Source: Henricia sp. BOLD:AAB3569 (taxonomy: Eukaryota > Echinodermata > Asteroidea > Spinulosida > Echinasteridae). Taken from it: 64,000 nt of DNA. The position numbers were made by a program, and so were the translations under genes. Below are positions 54,060-64,000 of the stretch, in pieces. The notes below the pieces were generated by a model. The model made no database searches. It was not told the DNA's origin and saw nothing but the letters and a program-made list of their open reading frames with translations. Position 1 is the stretch's first letter. Each line of letters begins with the position of its first letter. The stretch covers positions 3,300,501 to 3,364,500 of the forward strand of contig JBBELK010000329.1 in the NCBI GenBank assembly GCA_037783545.1, written 5' to 3'.

Positions 54060-54435
54060 CAAAGTGTGACGTCATCAAATTTTCTTTTTTGCATTTCAGC
54101 ATTTTCATGACCATATTTCGGTAGAACATGATGAAAAACCCTCACACATCAAATTTGACATGAATTGGTTCATGGTGGCCCGAGATATGGCCGCATGAAT
54201 ACCTAGTTATTCCCATTGAAATCAGTGTTAATTGGCCTGGGTCGTAACTTTTGGAACCAGGCCAATTTACACTGATTTCAATGGGGCTAATTATGTATTC
54301 ATGCGGCCATATCTCGGGCCCCACTGAACCGATTCCCACCAAATTTGGGCTGTGGATGTTTTTCATCATGCTCCACCGATACATGGTATCCAAAACGCTG
54401 AAATGTAAAAAAAGTTGTTTGTGACGTCATCGCTT
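54060..54435. mobile_element. Foldback element
   Basis: Arms GTGTGACGTCATCAAATTTT and its inverse, continuing through GAACATGATGAAAAAC, GGCCCGAGATATGGCCGCAT and CCATTGAAATCAGTGT with a loop of about 30 bp (GGGTCGTAACTTTTGGAACC). Almost the whole element is one hairpin. Confidence 0.75.
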
Positions 54436-54690
54436 CTGTACTCTATTGGTGTGGATGATTGAATACTTGTCCTTTGAAAAAGTGCTTTGCCAAGTTGTGC
54501 CTTGTGTGACCTTCACGAAACCTATTAAGTGTCCAAACTAACGGCTCTATGACCTTCGTATTTGTTCCCGCTTCCCTCTAAACGTGGTATTTTGCACGAT
54601 CAAGGGCGTTCTTTTATTTGAATCGATTTTTTACTGTTTATTATATCGGGGGCGAGGTTTGGATTGCACAACTATTTCGGCGTGCACGGT

Positions 54691-55194
54691 TAGTACGGCG
54701 CTCTGTGAGTGGCATGCCACTTGTTCAATACCGCATTGGACTTTTTTCTGAGAAAACTTACCGAGACGATCGATGGGTATTTTGCCCATTTTAAGTCAAA
54801 TGCGGACAGCATATGACGTTTAGGCTCAGTAAAATTTATGTTGCCAAAAGGACTTAATAATAATAATAATAAGTCGACTTGGTGAGATATTTTGATGTCA
54901 AGTCGCCTTTCTAAATCTATACTAAGTCGACTTCGCAACAAATTATCTCACCAAATCGACATAGTAGATTTATAAAGTCGACTTGGCAACAAAATATCTC
55001 GCCAAGTCGACGTATTAATTTCAAGAAGGCGACATAAAATATCTCACCACGTCGACTTATTGAATTCAGGAAGGCGGCTTGGCGACATAAAATATTTCGC
55101 CAAGTCGACTTATTAAATCTAGGACGTCGACTTGGCAACATTAATTATCTTGGTATCTAAACAAGTAGGATGGCACTCACAGAGCGTCGTACGG
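54691..55194. mobile_element. Foldback element with GTCGAC palindrome array
   Basis: Terminal pair ACGGCGCTCTGTGAGTGGCA and GGCACTCACAGAGCGTCGTA. Between 54860 and 55140 a unit of about 60 bp, based on AAGTCGACTTGGCGACA and ATATCTCGCCAAGTCGAC, is repeated about five times. Each unit is a hairpin around AAATATCTC-type loops. Confidence 0.7.
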
Positions 55195-55388
55195 TTAGTG
55201 ATCACGCCCACGTTTAGCTAACCCTGACATCTTTACCTTGCGCAATCCTTTTTTTCACTTATGTAAACAAGAGGGTGCTATCATAATAATGAAGAAGAAA
55301 AAATAAAAGATTTGAATAAATGCCTCAAGTGCAGACGCTAAAAGTTGTATTGGCTGATCGTGTGCGAGCGAAACGTCATTTTTGTTAA

Positions 55389-55681
55389 GCGGGCCTCCCA
55401 CTGTGCGATTTTTGCTACGAATTAGGTACGATTAGCTACGATTTAGTACGATTGTGTGTAGAGTCTATAGACAGTCCGTAGTAATCGTACCAAATCGTAC
55501 CATTTCGTAGGAAACTCGTGGCCAAAATCGCACAGTGGGAGGCCTCCCACTGTGGGATTTTTGCCACGAATTTCCTACGAATTGGTACGATTATCGGAGA
55601 CTGCCTGTAGACTCTACACACAATCGTACCCAATCGTAGCTAATTCGTGGCAAAAATCGAACAGTGCATGGGAGGCCCGCT
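55389..55681. mobile_element. Head-to-head pair of TTAA MITEs
   Basis: TTAA at 55385-55388 and 55682-55685 flank two copies of the 2185-2334 family joined at CAGTGGGAGGCCTCCCACTG (about 55533-55552). The outer ends GCGGGCCTCCCACTGTGCGA and GGGAGGCCCGCT are inverted. One flanking duplication for two units suggests a single mobile composite. Confidence 0.75.
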
Positions 55682-55689
55682 TTAAACAA

Positions 55690-56840
55690 ATTGTTACGGC
55701 GTCAGATGTCAAAATACGATTTTTTTCTTTTTTACAGAAATATAAGTTAATTCAAAAGTATTTCGTTGCATTGAACGTCCTACATTAATTAAACACAATC
55801 GTGATCGGTATAGCATTTAAAAACAATTGCCTATAGTTTATTTTGATTTTAACATGCAGACGAGGAAGAAAACAACTCCCAGAACTGGACATAACTTGAT
55901 CTGAGTTTTAATTTTGGTTATACATGTATAGTTGCAAGAACTATATATGGAGGTAGTAAGTTCAAAGTCGTTCCCTTCTTCTTTTTACCGTTAAAACTGA
56001 ATCGTTCTGGCAGTTTGTTGAAAGAAAGTCGGGCGTTTCTAGACCACAATCGCTAACCGTATAAAAACCAAAACGGCATACCGTGCTCCAACACAAGTAT
56101 TCCATTCCTTAACTTGATTACAGTTTTTTTTTTTTGGTAATTATATTTTTTAGGTTGAACTTGCGTTTTCTTTCAGTCACTATAAAGAGTGTCAGTGTGC
56201 TTATACACCAAACATTGAGTCGAAAAGGTGCATGGGGGGAAAAAAAAGTTTACTTTTCGTTTGTGCCTCAGTGAAGTGTTTCCTTCCTCCATGAGTGAAG
56301 GCACATCTACCATTCAATTGTGATTTTAGCGTGAAAATCGACCATGTTTAGAATGCAAAGTTTTGTATAATTCACCGGACGGACTGGTTGACCTCTGTTT
56401 GGGTGTGGAGCCAACCCGCGCCCAGTTTGTATGGACCGTTCCCAAATCCTTTTGTCCTTTCTCGATTCATATGGAAATCGTGGTTGGAAGCAAAAGGCAT
56501 GCAATTCCGACAAGCAGCCAATGACATTCTGAGATACTGACGTATGAATATTAAATTTGTTTTCTTCTGACATTCTTGTTTCCCCGCTTTACCACGTTAA
56601 GTTCATTACAATGCGCGCCGAATAAAGGACGCTTTGGGAAATTGGTAAACGCCCTGATAATACGGTATATTTATTTCCAGATTGCGGCGATGTCAGTTTG
56701 CTGATTTTGCGTCTCCTCATCGGGCAAGATTTATCGAAATTACGCTCGCTACGAAAGGAGGGGAAACTAGTTTTCTTTCCTACAAGTGAAAACGCCAGGA
56801 AAACTTTAGTATATTGGTGCGGAGACGGACGAGGCTTACA
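55690..56840. other. Presumed promoter region of the next gene
   Basis: No repeat or exon recognised in most of it. The signal-peptide exon starts at 56844, so the promoter and 5' UTR probably lie here; no TATA box was assigned. Confidence 0.35.
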
Positions 56841-56843
56841 AAA

Positions 56844-56940
56844 ATGGGTTGGATCCCAGTGGCGTGCCATGAAGCTCCATCGGTGCTGCTGTTTGCTGTA
56901 GTCGCCTTTGGGTTGCTGGTAGTAGGCCAAGGAAATGTTT
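56844..56940 (+). CDS. Signal-peptide exon of an unidentified secreted or membrane protein (5' end only)
   Basis: ATG in a good context (CAAAAATGG) opens a frame of 32 codons. It has a polar start (MGWIPVACHEAPS), a hydrophobic core (VLLFAVVAFGLLVVG) and a likely cleavage site near QGNV. A consensus donor GTGAGT follows at 56941, phase 1. This is the form of a first coding exon. I could not find the next exon in the remaining 7 kb, so the gene probably has a long first intron and continues past the window. Family not recognised. Confidence 0.6.
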
Positions 56941-57019
56941 GTGAGTGAAACCATCTTTTTTTAGCTCCATGGTGAAACGAAATTTATTCTTGTTTAATTA
57001 ACACTTTTTAAAGCCCAAA

Positions 57020-58660
57020 TGGGTAGGCCTATCTCCATAAAAACAGAAGACAAAGTGTGACATTTTGATGCATTTGTAAAAATGGTATTTTCAAGTTTAA
57101 CAAAATTGTTCAAAGAAATTGCTGTGCAATTTCTAAATAATGTAGGATATTATATAAAATAATTTACAAACGGTTAGCTGTCTCAGTGCATGGTATCGTA
57201 ATCTTGAAAATATTCAAGACAATTTTTTTCACGACGTAAAGGAGGACTCACGGGCATTTTTCCAACTCTTGCGATTACATTTTAAGTCTTTTTGACCAGT
57301 TTCTTTCTGGAAAAGGTAGTTGCTGATTTTACCCACTTGTAGAACCGCGACTTTATCGATTCAAATTACATTATGAGCAAAATTTGTTACATTTTTGAGC
57401 GAAAGTTTCCAAATGTCAGACTTGCATTTAGAAGATCGCAGTGGTGTATTGAATCGCCGGTTCATAGCCTGAGTATCAAGAGAATAAAGGTGGTGTTCGA
57501 TTCATGAGGCCATATTATATTCTTTATATGCTGGGGAAATCGTTCTGTGAAGTCCGTGAATTATTATTTTAAAAATCAACTCCATAAGTGGCACGACGTA
57601 ATAGGGGGACAATGTTTCCTGTTTTTATGGAATGACCCAAATACATGCAGTTAGCCAACATTTTACTTCACGAATTGACAAGAAAAATCCGACAATGTGT
57701 TGATAGCAATGGTAACAAACAACACGTTATTTTTTCCTGTGTAAAGGGGCACCTTTGTGGGAGAAATTACACAAGCAAATACTTTTTTCACAAAAGTTGT
57801 CTGCGGACAACATTTTTATCATTCATTCAACAGAAAACCATGCATCAGGTTTTCTGTCTGAATTATTATTGATGTATATGTGACTGAAGCTTCTACAAGG
57901 CAGTTTATCAACATTATTCTTTAGTTATGTAATGCTGATGATGTTCCTGTTTTTCAAACTGTTCCAATCATGTAATCTGTCTTAAATTGACGTCATCGAA
58001 ATGTGATTTCCTCAAGTTGTTCAAATTTTAACACTGACACTTTCCCGAAATTGTAACTGTAACATAGTCTTTTTTTAAATTTGTGTAGGCCTACCATTCA
58101 TTCCACACACACACACACACACACACACACAAATACATGGATTTCCCCCACCCCCGGTTTTATTAAGTATTATTGCATCTATGTGGCTGAAATTTGTACA
58201 AGGCAGTTATACAACAAACATTAAAAAATGTCATACTTTTGATCTTAAAGGTACACACCGGCCTACTGTTTACATGATTTAGTGATGCAGCAGCATTGAC
58301 AATACTTTTTTGATGGTCGTTGTGAAAACAAATCATCAAAATATCCCGTAATTTACTAAAGAAGTGCAAAATTAACAAAAACGGTCAAAAGACGGGTGAT
58401 ACACTTTACCAGCCGTTGTAACTACGCGCAAGCTTCACGACTTTGTCACAAACGATTCGCTCTTCTCATACTCGGGATATCTCAAATTTTCTGATCACGA
58501 TTTCACTGGACAGCCCGGACGACCGATTAGGAATTTCCGTTTTCTCTGGAGAAGTTAGCATCATGTTTTTTCTTCACGAACGTACACCGGAGCAACTAAC
58601 CCGGCCGTGTGTGCACTCGGGATTTGCCGTGCTGCGCGGGGCAAATATCATACACTCCTT
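57020..58660. other. Intron or intergenic DNA with MITE fragments
   Basis: Pieces of the 3049 family occur at about 57690-57930 (GATAGCAATGGTAACAAACA) and 58140-58330. A (CA)n microsatellite lies at 58109-58131. No exon recognised. Confidence 0.4.
58109..58131. repeat. (CA)n microsatellite
   Basis: Uninterrupted CA dinucleotides, about 11 units. Confidence 0.85.
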
Positions 58661-58664
58661 AGTA

Positions 58665-58892
58665 CACTGAACAAAAATTATAAACGCCCCATGTGACACT
58701 TTGAAACTTTTACTAGCCTTAGGGGTTGCAAAATATATTAAATCATACAAAATTCATTTTGTTGTTCAATATGCTACAGATTACTGTCCGTTAGAATATC
58801 CAATTATAAGACAATATCAGCTCATTTAGGGTCGCCCATTTCATGTTACATCATAAATAATTTACATGGGGCGTTTATATTTTTGCTCAGTG
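58665..58892. mobile_element. TA-flanked mariner-like MITE
   Basis: TA at 58663-58664 and 58893-58894. Ends CACTGAACAAAAATTATAAA and the inverse TTTATATTTTTGCTCAGTG, then CGCCCCATGT in both arms; 228 bp. Confidence 0.8.
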
Positions 58893-58899
58893 TAGTTTG

Positions 58900-60340
58900 C
58901 CGTATTAGCACGCGCTCGCTGAGTCCCATTCCCTGGACTCTCGAAAAAACATTTATGTTCGAATTTTCATACTTATGTTCAACTTTGTTTCATACCTGTA
59001 GGGCCTATAAATAGTCTCTCTTTTGTCAATTACTTATAAATATTGGGGAAAAATCAGAGTTGAATTTGGTGCAGTAAGAAACTTTCATGCGACTGGACAC
59101 AAAACTAACTCGCAAGACCATGTGACTTTTTGAAAGGTCACGTGACCTCTGTTTTTTGAAAATTGCTCAAAAACGACAAATTCCGTTGTTTCTTTTTAGG
59201 ATATGTTCAGTTTATTTCGGAAGGGCATTCAGAATCTTGTATGGGTCAATTTCGAGCCCAAAATAGCCCAACGAAGCCGGTGTGTCCCTTTAAAGGCCCA
59301 GTGGATCATTTGCAATGACCCAAAAAGTAATCGACGAGTTTACAGGGGAGAAGTTCTGAAAGTAAAGATTGAATTAATAGCAACTATCCAATGAAAGGTT
59401 TTCGCTCAAAATGATATAATTTTACCAGAAAATAATCCGTAAAGATGAAATTATTTAGATCGTTTGCAAACGATTTACTTATTTTTGGTTCCCATCTACG
59501 CGGTCCAAAATGCATGGGCGCTGTGTACTCCGTGTGCGTGTTCCATAGATCCAACGCGATGTATTTTTATGGATCGCGCGCACACGCACATATACTTGTA
59601 AACAACGTACACTGAGGACTACGTGTAGGCCTACAACACCGAGGACGTAGTTTGCGACCGCGTGCTTATATAGCCAGCCTCAGTAAAACGAATTGCGTAA
59701 TAGCCCCAAATACAATTGCCACACCATAATAAGGCCTAAATGCCTCTGCTTAAAATGATTTCTTGCCAAAACTTAGATAAATAAGAATACCAATGTCGTC
59801 CCCTGAATACAAACTGGGGAAAAAACACCTTTTTGCCCTGATTTTATTTCAAATGTGATTGTCCATAGGATGGTTATTTAAAATGCGTCATTTTGATGAA
59901 CCTGACATAATTGTTTGACAGAGGGTTGGTAAAGTGGAGAACGGTTGTCTCGGTCGACCGAGAAGGAGGAGCAACCAATTTAATCCAAAATAAGCCCGGG
60001 CAGACGCCATCAAACGGAATAAAAATGAAATATTTGATATTTTGTCAATTTGAAAGCTGGGAAGAGTTTATTATTCTGGCCATATTGACAAAGCGATCCG
60101 TCGTCATTGTCTTATCCAACGGTTTACCGCCGAACTGAAATAGTATAAATATAATATATATCTTATTAGTTTCTGGGGGTCAACCGTTGCAGTCTCGTCG
60201 AATGGGGGCGCTATTAAATACAATAATCACATGTATTTGCCAAACAAAACATACTACAGGCCTGGAATACAAACAAATAAATAAATAAATATTTTTCTTG
60301 TAAATTGCAGTAATGAAATGAGGAAATAAATACGAAATGA
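58900..60340. other. Intergenic or intronic DNA
   Basis: No exon or clear repeat apart from a short piece of the 3049 family near 59293-59325 (AAAGGCCCAGTGGATCATTT). Confidence 0.4.
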
Positions 60341-60348
60341 AACACAAG

Positions 60349-60369
60349 GGGGGGGGGGGGGGGGGGGGC
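60349..60369. repeat. G homopolymer tract
   Basis: About 20 G with one C near the end. Its length may vary or be misread. It produces poly-Pro frames on the minus strand that are not genes. Confidence 0.7.
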
Positions 60370-60509
60370 GGTCGAGATTGGCTCATTAAGTTCAGTAATT
60401 TTCGGCAAAGAAGCGAGGATGGTATTTATGATAAATATGAAAGGCCCGCCTCCCACCCATACATGTAACACTGTGTAGTTAAAACATACTTGCCATTTCT
60501 GTAGTAATC

Positions 60510-60557
60510 ACAAACCGAGGACGAGCTCGGTTTGCAGGCCGTCCTCGGTTTGTGTGA
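60510..60557. repeat. Short hairpin
   Basis: CACAAACCGAGGACGAGCTC and the inverse ...GTCCTCGGTTTGTGTG, arms of about 16 bp. Confidence 0.6.
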
Positions 60558-60859
60558 GTGTATTCACATACAAGACCTCGATTCGCATCTTAGACAAGTC
60601 CAGTATGTGCGCCACAGAGTGCATGACGCAAGCCACATAGTACCCGATCAACTGAGAACGAATATTTGAAACACCCCGCCAAGACCAGGAAAATGCATAT
60701 GGATTTTCATGGGTTTTTTTAAACGTGGTACATTTGACAAAGCTGAAATTTCTTCGGATGAGTTTGTTGATGTCTTTCTTTTGATTTATAATGGTTTTAT
60801 TCGCAGAATCGCTCAAAAACAGATCATCTACAGGGCCTTTAAATAACTTCTTATCCAAG

Positions 60860-61330
60860 GTTGTTTTTTTTCCTTCTTTTTTTACGTTTTACTTTTTTTA
60901 GGGGAATACACTGCTCGTATAATGAGAGCACCTTGGAAATAAATTGAGAATAGCGGTCATTAACATTGTTCCCATTAATGAAAAAATCCAAATTAACTGC
61001 TCCTATAGCTTCACCACACAATTCGTCATATTCTGTTCCAGTAATATGTTTTGTTTGTCGATTTTGTAACGCTGGGTCCGAAACAAGTAGTCGGTAGATG
61101 ATCACTCGGATCCGTTAAGATACTATTGGATGTATATGATCTCCCATGTCATTTGTAAAAATATTGTCGATTGTGTCGGTGCTAGACGTTATGCACTCCA
61201 TGGTTGGGCCGGGTATGGGATTCGAAACTTTAGGTTCATATTGAAGTCACCGGTAAATAGCAAACCTTGTTTTCCAAAGATATTTTATCTAATACAATTT
61301 CAAATTCATCATTAAAGCTGGAGATGTTTT
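60860..61330 (-). pseudogene. Decayed CR1/L2-like LINE endonuclease region
   Basis: On the minus strand, out-of-frame pieces read LFTGDFNMNLK (the GDFN motif of AP endonuclease), DNIFTND, a PSDHLP-like motif, and INGNNVNDRYSQFISKVLSL with CIPLKKVKRKKRRKK. These are the endonuclease end and RT linker of CR1/L2-type LINEs. Frameshifts and stops break the frame, so it is dead. The RT core was not recognised downstream. Confidence 0.65.
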
Positions 61331-61438
61331 AGGCCTATATAGTGCAAAAGTATTGTTGTTTTTATTGTAATTTTTATATTCTGTTATAGGATAGGGGAAT
61401 GCCTGTTCAGAGAGTTTTTAATGTAATAGACCTAAAAC

Positions 61439-62195
61439 GTAATGACGTCACGCAATGTTTACCGCGGTGCATTATATGTGAAAAGTGGGGACGAAATTTC
61501 TGCATCTCTAGTTTGCGTGCGTTGCATGCATAGCGCCTAGCGTATTATGCACGTAACTTTGTGAACTTTACTAACCGCTAGCCTCGCTGGCAAAAAACCC
61601 GTCAAAAACAAAGATCGTAAATTGATAAAATGATTCGTGTCAACTTAGTTGTGCCTGCGCGAGTTTTAAGCCCACGACGGACGCCGGAACTATGGTTTTA
61701 ACTGTTGAGGCCCCAAAAGGGTACCGTGGCCGAGTGGTTAGTGCCACATGGTGCCATTGACTCGCAATCATGGGTGAAAACCTGGGGTTGCGCTATGCGG
61801 GTTCGAATCCGGCTGCGGTACCTGTGCCCTTGGGCAAGGCATTCAACCACACTATTTCTTTCGGAAGGGATGTAAAGCCGTTGGTCCAGTGTGTACGTAA
61901 TGGTAACGCACTATAAAGAACCCAGAGCATTCTTTCGTCAAGAGCAAGGGGATTCCCCGGTGTCTCTGGCCATTTATAATTCTAATTCTTCATGGGTTTC
62001 CTCACTCTTACGAGTGACAGTGCAATGAGCACTATTGAGGAATCCTTGGTATGAATACCAGAAAGAAATAATAACAATAATAATAATAATAAAATGGCCC
62101 TGCAATAATTGTGCAAACTAGCGATGCAGAGATTAAATTTCGTCCCCACATTTTCACCCATAATTGCACCGCGGTAAACATTGCGGACGTCATTA
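61439..62195. mobile_element. Foldback element with a SINE nested inside
   Basis: Left arm 61439-61530 (AATGACGTCACGCAATGTTT, GTGGGGACGAAATTTCTGCA, TCTCTAGTTTG). Right arm 62105-62195 is the inverse (CAAACTAGCGATGCAGAGA, AATTTCGTCCCCAC, GCGGTAAACATTGCGGACGT). SINE family B occupies 61731-62095. Confidence 0.7.
61731..62095 (+). mobile_element. tRNA-Leu-like SINE family B (copy 3)
   Basis: A box TGGCCGAGTGGTTAGTGCC, B box GGGTTCGAATCC, body GGGATGTAAAGCCGTTGGTC and an (AAT)n tail. It has the best-kept head of the three copies; the long insert between the boxes suits a tRNA-Leu or tRNA-Ser class origin. Confidence 0.85.
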
Positions 62196-62206
62196 TGTCA
62201 TAGTAT

Positions 62207-62374
62207 ACAAATATTGACTGCAATGAGGGGCATGGTTAAGATTATAGGCCCAAGGTGATCTCGAAGCCATGACTATGCCCCGAGGCGGAAGCCGAGGGGC
62301 ATAGTCATGGCTTCGAGATCACCGAGGGCCTATAATCTTAACCATGACCCGAATAAACAGCAGTCAATATTTGT
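62207..62374. repeat. Long near-perfect palindrome
   Basis: Arms of about 75 bp: ACAAATATTGACTGC...GGCATGGTTAAGATTATAGG...GAAGCCATGACTATGCCCC, then a 14-bp centre and the inverse. It starts about 12 bp after the foldback at 61439-62195. Confidence 0.8.
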
Positions 62375-63590
62375 TTTATATACCGAAAGTGTAGATTTTT
62401 GTCATTTGGTTGGTTAAATGTAACGATACATCATACAGTCATGACAGTGGTCCTTCGAGTTTCGATTTCGGAAGCTGGTCTACGGCGGAAAAGTTGTATA
62501 ATTACAGCAAACATTTGTAGCATAATCACCTGGCACTTTAGTAGCACATTTCACCTGACACAGTTTTCCAGTCATTGCAATGTAGGCCACTTCTCTTACT
62601 TTCTTAAGGACTTCATCATCTACGACAGACGACAAAATGACTTTGTCGAGATTCCGCCATTACCGTCCTGATGAATGTTTACGTAAAGCGCCCATGCAGC
62701 TGCATAGTTGGTGCACAGCTATAGCTATGCTAACACATGTAATGCGCGCGTCCGGAACCCGCTAAATGACTATGCCCGGGGCATGGCAAAGACTATTGCC
62801 CGGTGGGCATATACGCGCCGGGTCTAGCTGATTCAATGCCCCCACTTTTAACCAATCAGATGACAGGAATCTACGCATGAGGTATATAACTAGGTCTATT
62901 GCCCCTGTGTGGGATAAATAAAGTTGTATAAACATAAATGTCTGCACATTGCCTCATATGCCGTGTATGCAAATTTCTTCATATCACGTTTGTGCTTGCA
63001 AATTTTATTCATAATAGGGGCGTTCGAGATGCTGACACCGGGTAACACCAACTTACACCGGAGCGTTCTTTTAGCCATCACGTGCTACACGAGTCTGCCC
63101 CGGTGGCAGCCACCACTACCCGAGCTCGCGGGCGGGTCTGTGGTGTACCACCAGGCAACAACCTTTGACCACGTGTTCCCAGAATTCCAAGCGAGACCCT
63201 GTGTCGTTCGTTTTGCATCTTCTGGGGCCTCCCCCGGTGTAAACCACCGTTACCCGATGTAAGCGTCTCGATCGCCCTGCCATGTATGTCGCTGTCTTCA
63301 AGTATCGCCCTGGCCCTGCTGACCGTGTGTGAAAATTGCTTTATGTTGCCCTGTCGTGTATTCAAGTTATTTATATCGCCACGTTATGCAAATTGAATTA
63401 TATCAGTCTTCGTGAATGCAATTTTTCATATGCTTTTTCGTACATGCATTAATTTTTTGTATCGGCCGGCCCTATCCGGTTTGCGTACACGTATACTGCA
63501 CATTAGCCACGCCCACCCTGCACGTGTGGGATACTATTGAGACGCTTGGTGGCAGCAAACCACATCGCTATACATGATAATACGATCACA
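62375..63590. other. Intergenic or intronic DNA
   Basis: No exon recognised. Open frames on both strands at 62924-63365 are GC-rich but show no domain, start context or splice support that I trust. Confidence 0.4.
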
Positions 63591-63593
63591 GGT

Positions 63594-63694
63594 TTATAGC
63601 CTTTCCAAAATCTCGACTTGGGCTCAGGCTCAGGCTCCGGCTCCATGTAAACCACATGGAGACGGAGACGAAGCCGATATTTGGAAAAGCCCAT
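63594..63694. repeat. Hairpin inverted repeat
   Basis: TATAGCCTTTCCAAAATCTC at left against ATATTTGGAAAAGCCCATAT at right, with CTCAGGCTCCGGCTCCATGT and its inverse near the centre. Confidence 0.6.
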
Positions 63695-63764
63695 ATATAT
63701 CTGTGAAAACGACGAAGGGGAAGTAAATATGAGGACAGGAAACCAGTCTACATCGTTGTGTTTA

Positions 63765-64000
63765 AAGGGCGCATGACATGCTAAACAACTTTTTGCCTAA
63801 TCTTTGCTTCCGAGAATATGATGGATTACTTGTTCAGCACGACATGCTATTGTTCGTTTGGATGTAAAATCAATAAAAGGTAGCCTTTTTAAACTTTGAA
63901 GATTTCATTGCAATAAACCACAGACAGAGGGCGCTGTTTGGAGTGCATCACGTAAGGAAGACAGAAGGGAAAAGTTAAGAAAAAACATAAGACTTCAAGT
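63765..64000 (+). repeat. Dispersed repeat (copy 2), runs off the window
   Basis: Same order as 35940-36150: GGATTACTTGTTCAGCACGA, TAAAATCAATAAAAGGTAGC, GACAGAGGGCGCTGTTTGGA, AAAACATAAGACTTCAA. Confidence 0.55.

Noticed and set aside
54860..55140. CRISPR-like palindromic array
   Set aside because: Palindromic units look similar, but there are no spacers of constant length and the context is a eukaryotic foldback element.
58443..58670. Second exon of the signal-peptide gene
   Set aside because: No acceptor in the right phase with a convincing tract and no domain seen.
60180..60471. Minus-strand ORFs with poly-Pro
   Set aside because: Caused by the G homopolymer at 60349-60369.
62924..63365. 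112- and 95-codon overlapping ORFs on both strands
   Set aside because: GC-rich local composition keeps frames open; no recognisable domain, and opposite-strand frames compete.

Overview
The window is eukaryotic genomic DNA: split genes with GT-AG introns, tRNA-derived SINEs, LINEs and a dense carpet of short inverted-repeat DNA transposons (MITEs). Three host genes were rebuilt exon by exon, with splice phases that match throughout: an RFX1/2/3-type transcription factor, a hydroxypyruvate isomerase and a seven-helix gustatory-receptor-like (GRL) protein. A GRL gene next to an RFX1/2/3 orthologue, together with many 'GGCCAATTTCAT'-type MITEs, suggests a marine invertebrate deuterostome, perhaps an echinoderm. 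The species call is an inference and is uncertain.

Layout. 1-17.7 kb (+ strand): RFX gene, 14 coding exons (801-17688), predicted protein 723 aa. 23.1-40.8 kb (- strand): HYI, 8 coding exons (40818 down to 23066), predicted protein 270 aa. Its introns hold a 4.8-kb foldback element (24.8-29.6 kb), a recent 5'-truncated LINE (31.65-34.74 kb) and several SINEs and MITEs. 42.2-50.4 kb (+ strand): GRL gene, 6 coding exons, predicted protein 443 aa, divergent from HYI. 50.4-56.8 kb: no host gene seen; it holds a C-rich tract, a tRNA-like tandem array, a GTCGAC palindrome array and a head-to-head MITE pair. 56.84-56.94 kb (+): one signal-peptide exon that probably opens another gene whose later exons I could not find. 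57-64 kb: repeats, including a decayed CR1/L2-like LINE, a SINE nested in a foldback and long hairpins.

How the parts relate. RFX factors bind the palindromic X-box GTTGCCATGGCAAC. The tandem units in the arms of the foldback element inside HYI intron 6, about 7-12 kb beyond the RFX stop codon, carry six perfect copies of this site, one per unit. This is the most unusual feature of the window: a transposon-borne cluster of consensus sites for the product of the neighbouring gene. Whether the sites are bound or act on RFX or HYI cannot be told from sequence.

The remaining sequence is repeats or featureless AT-rich intron and intergenic DNA.
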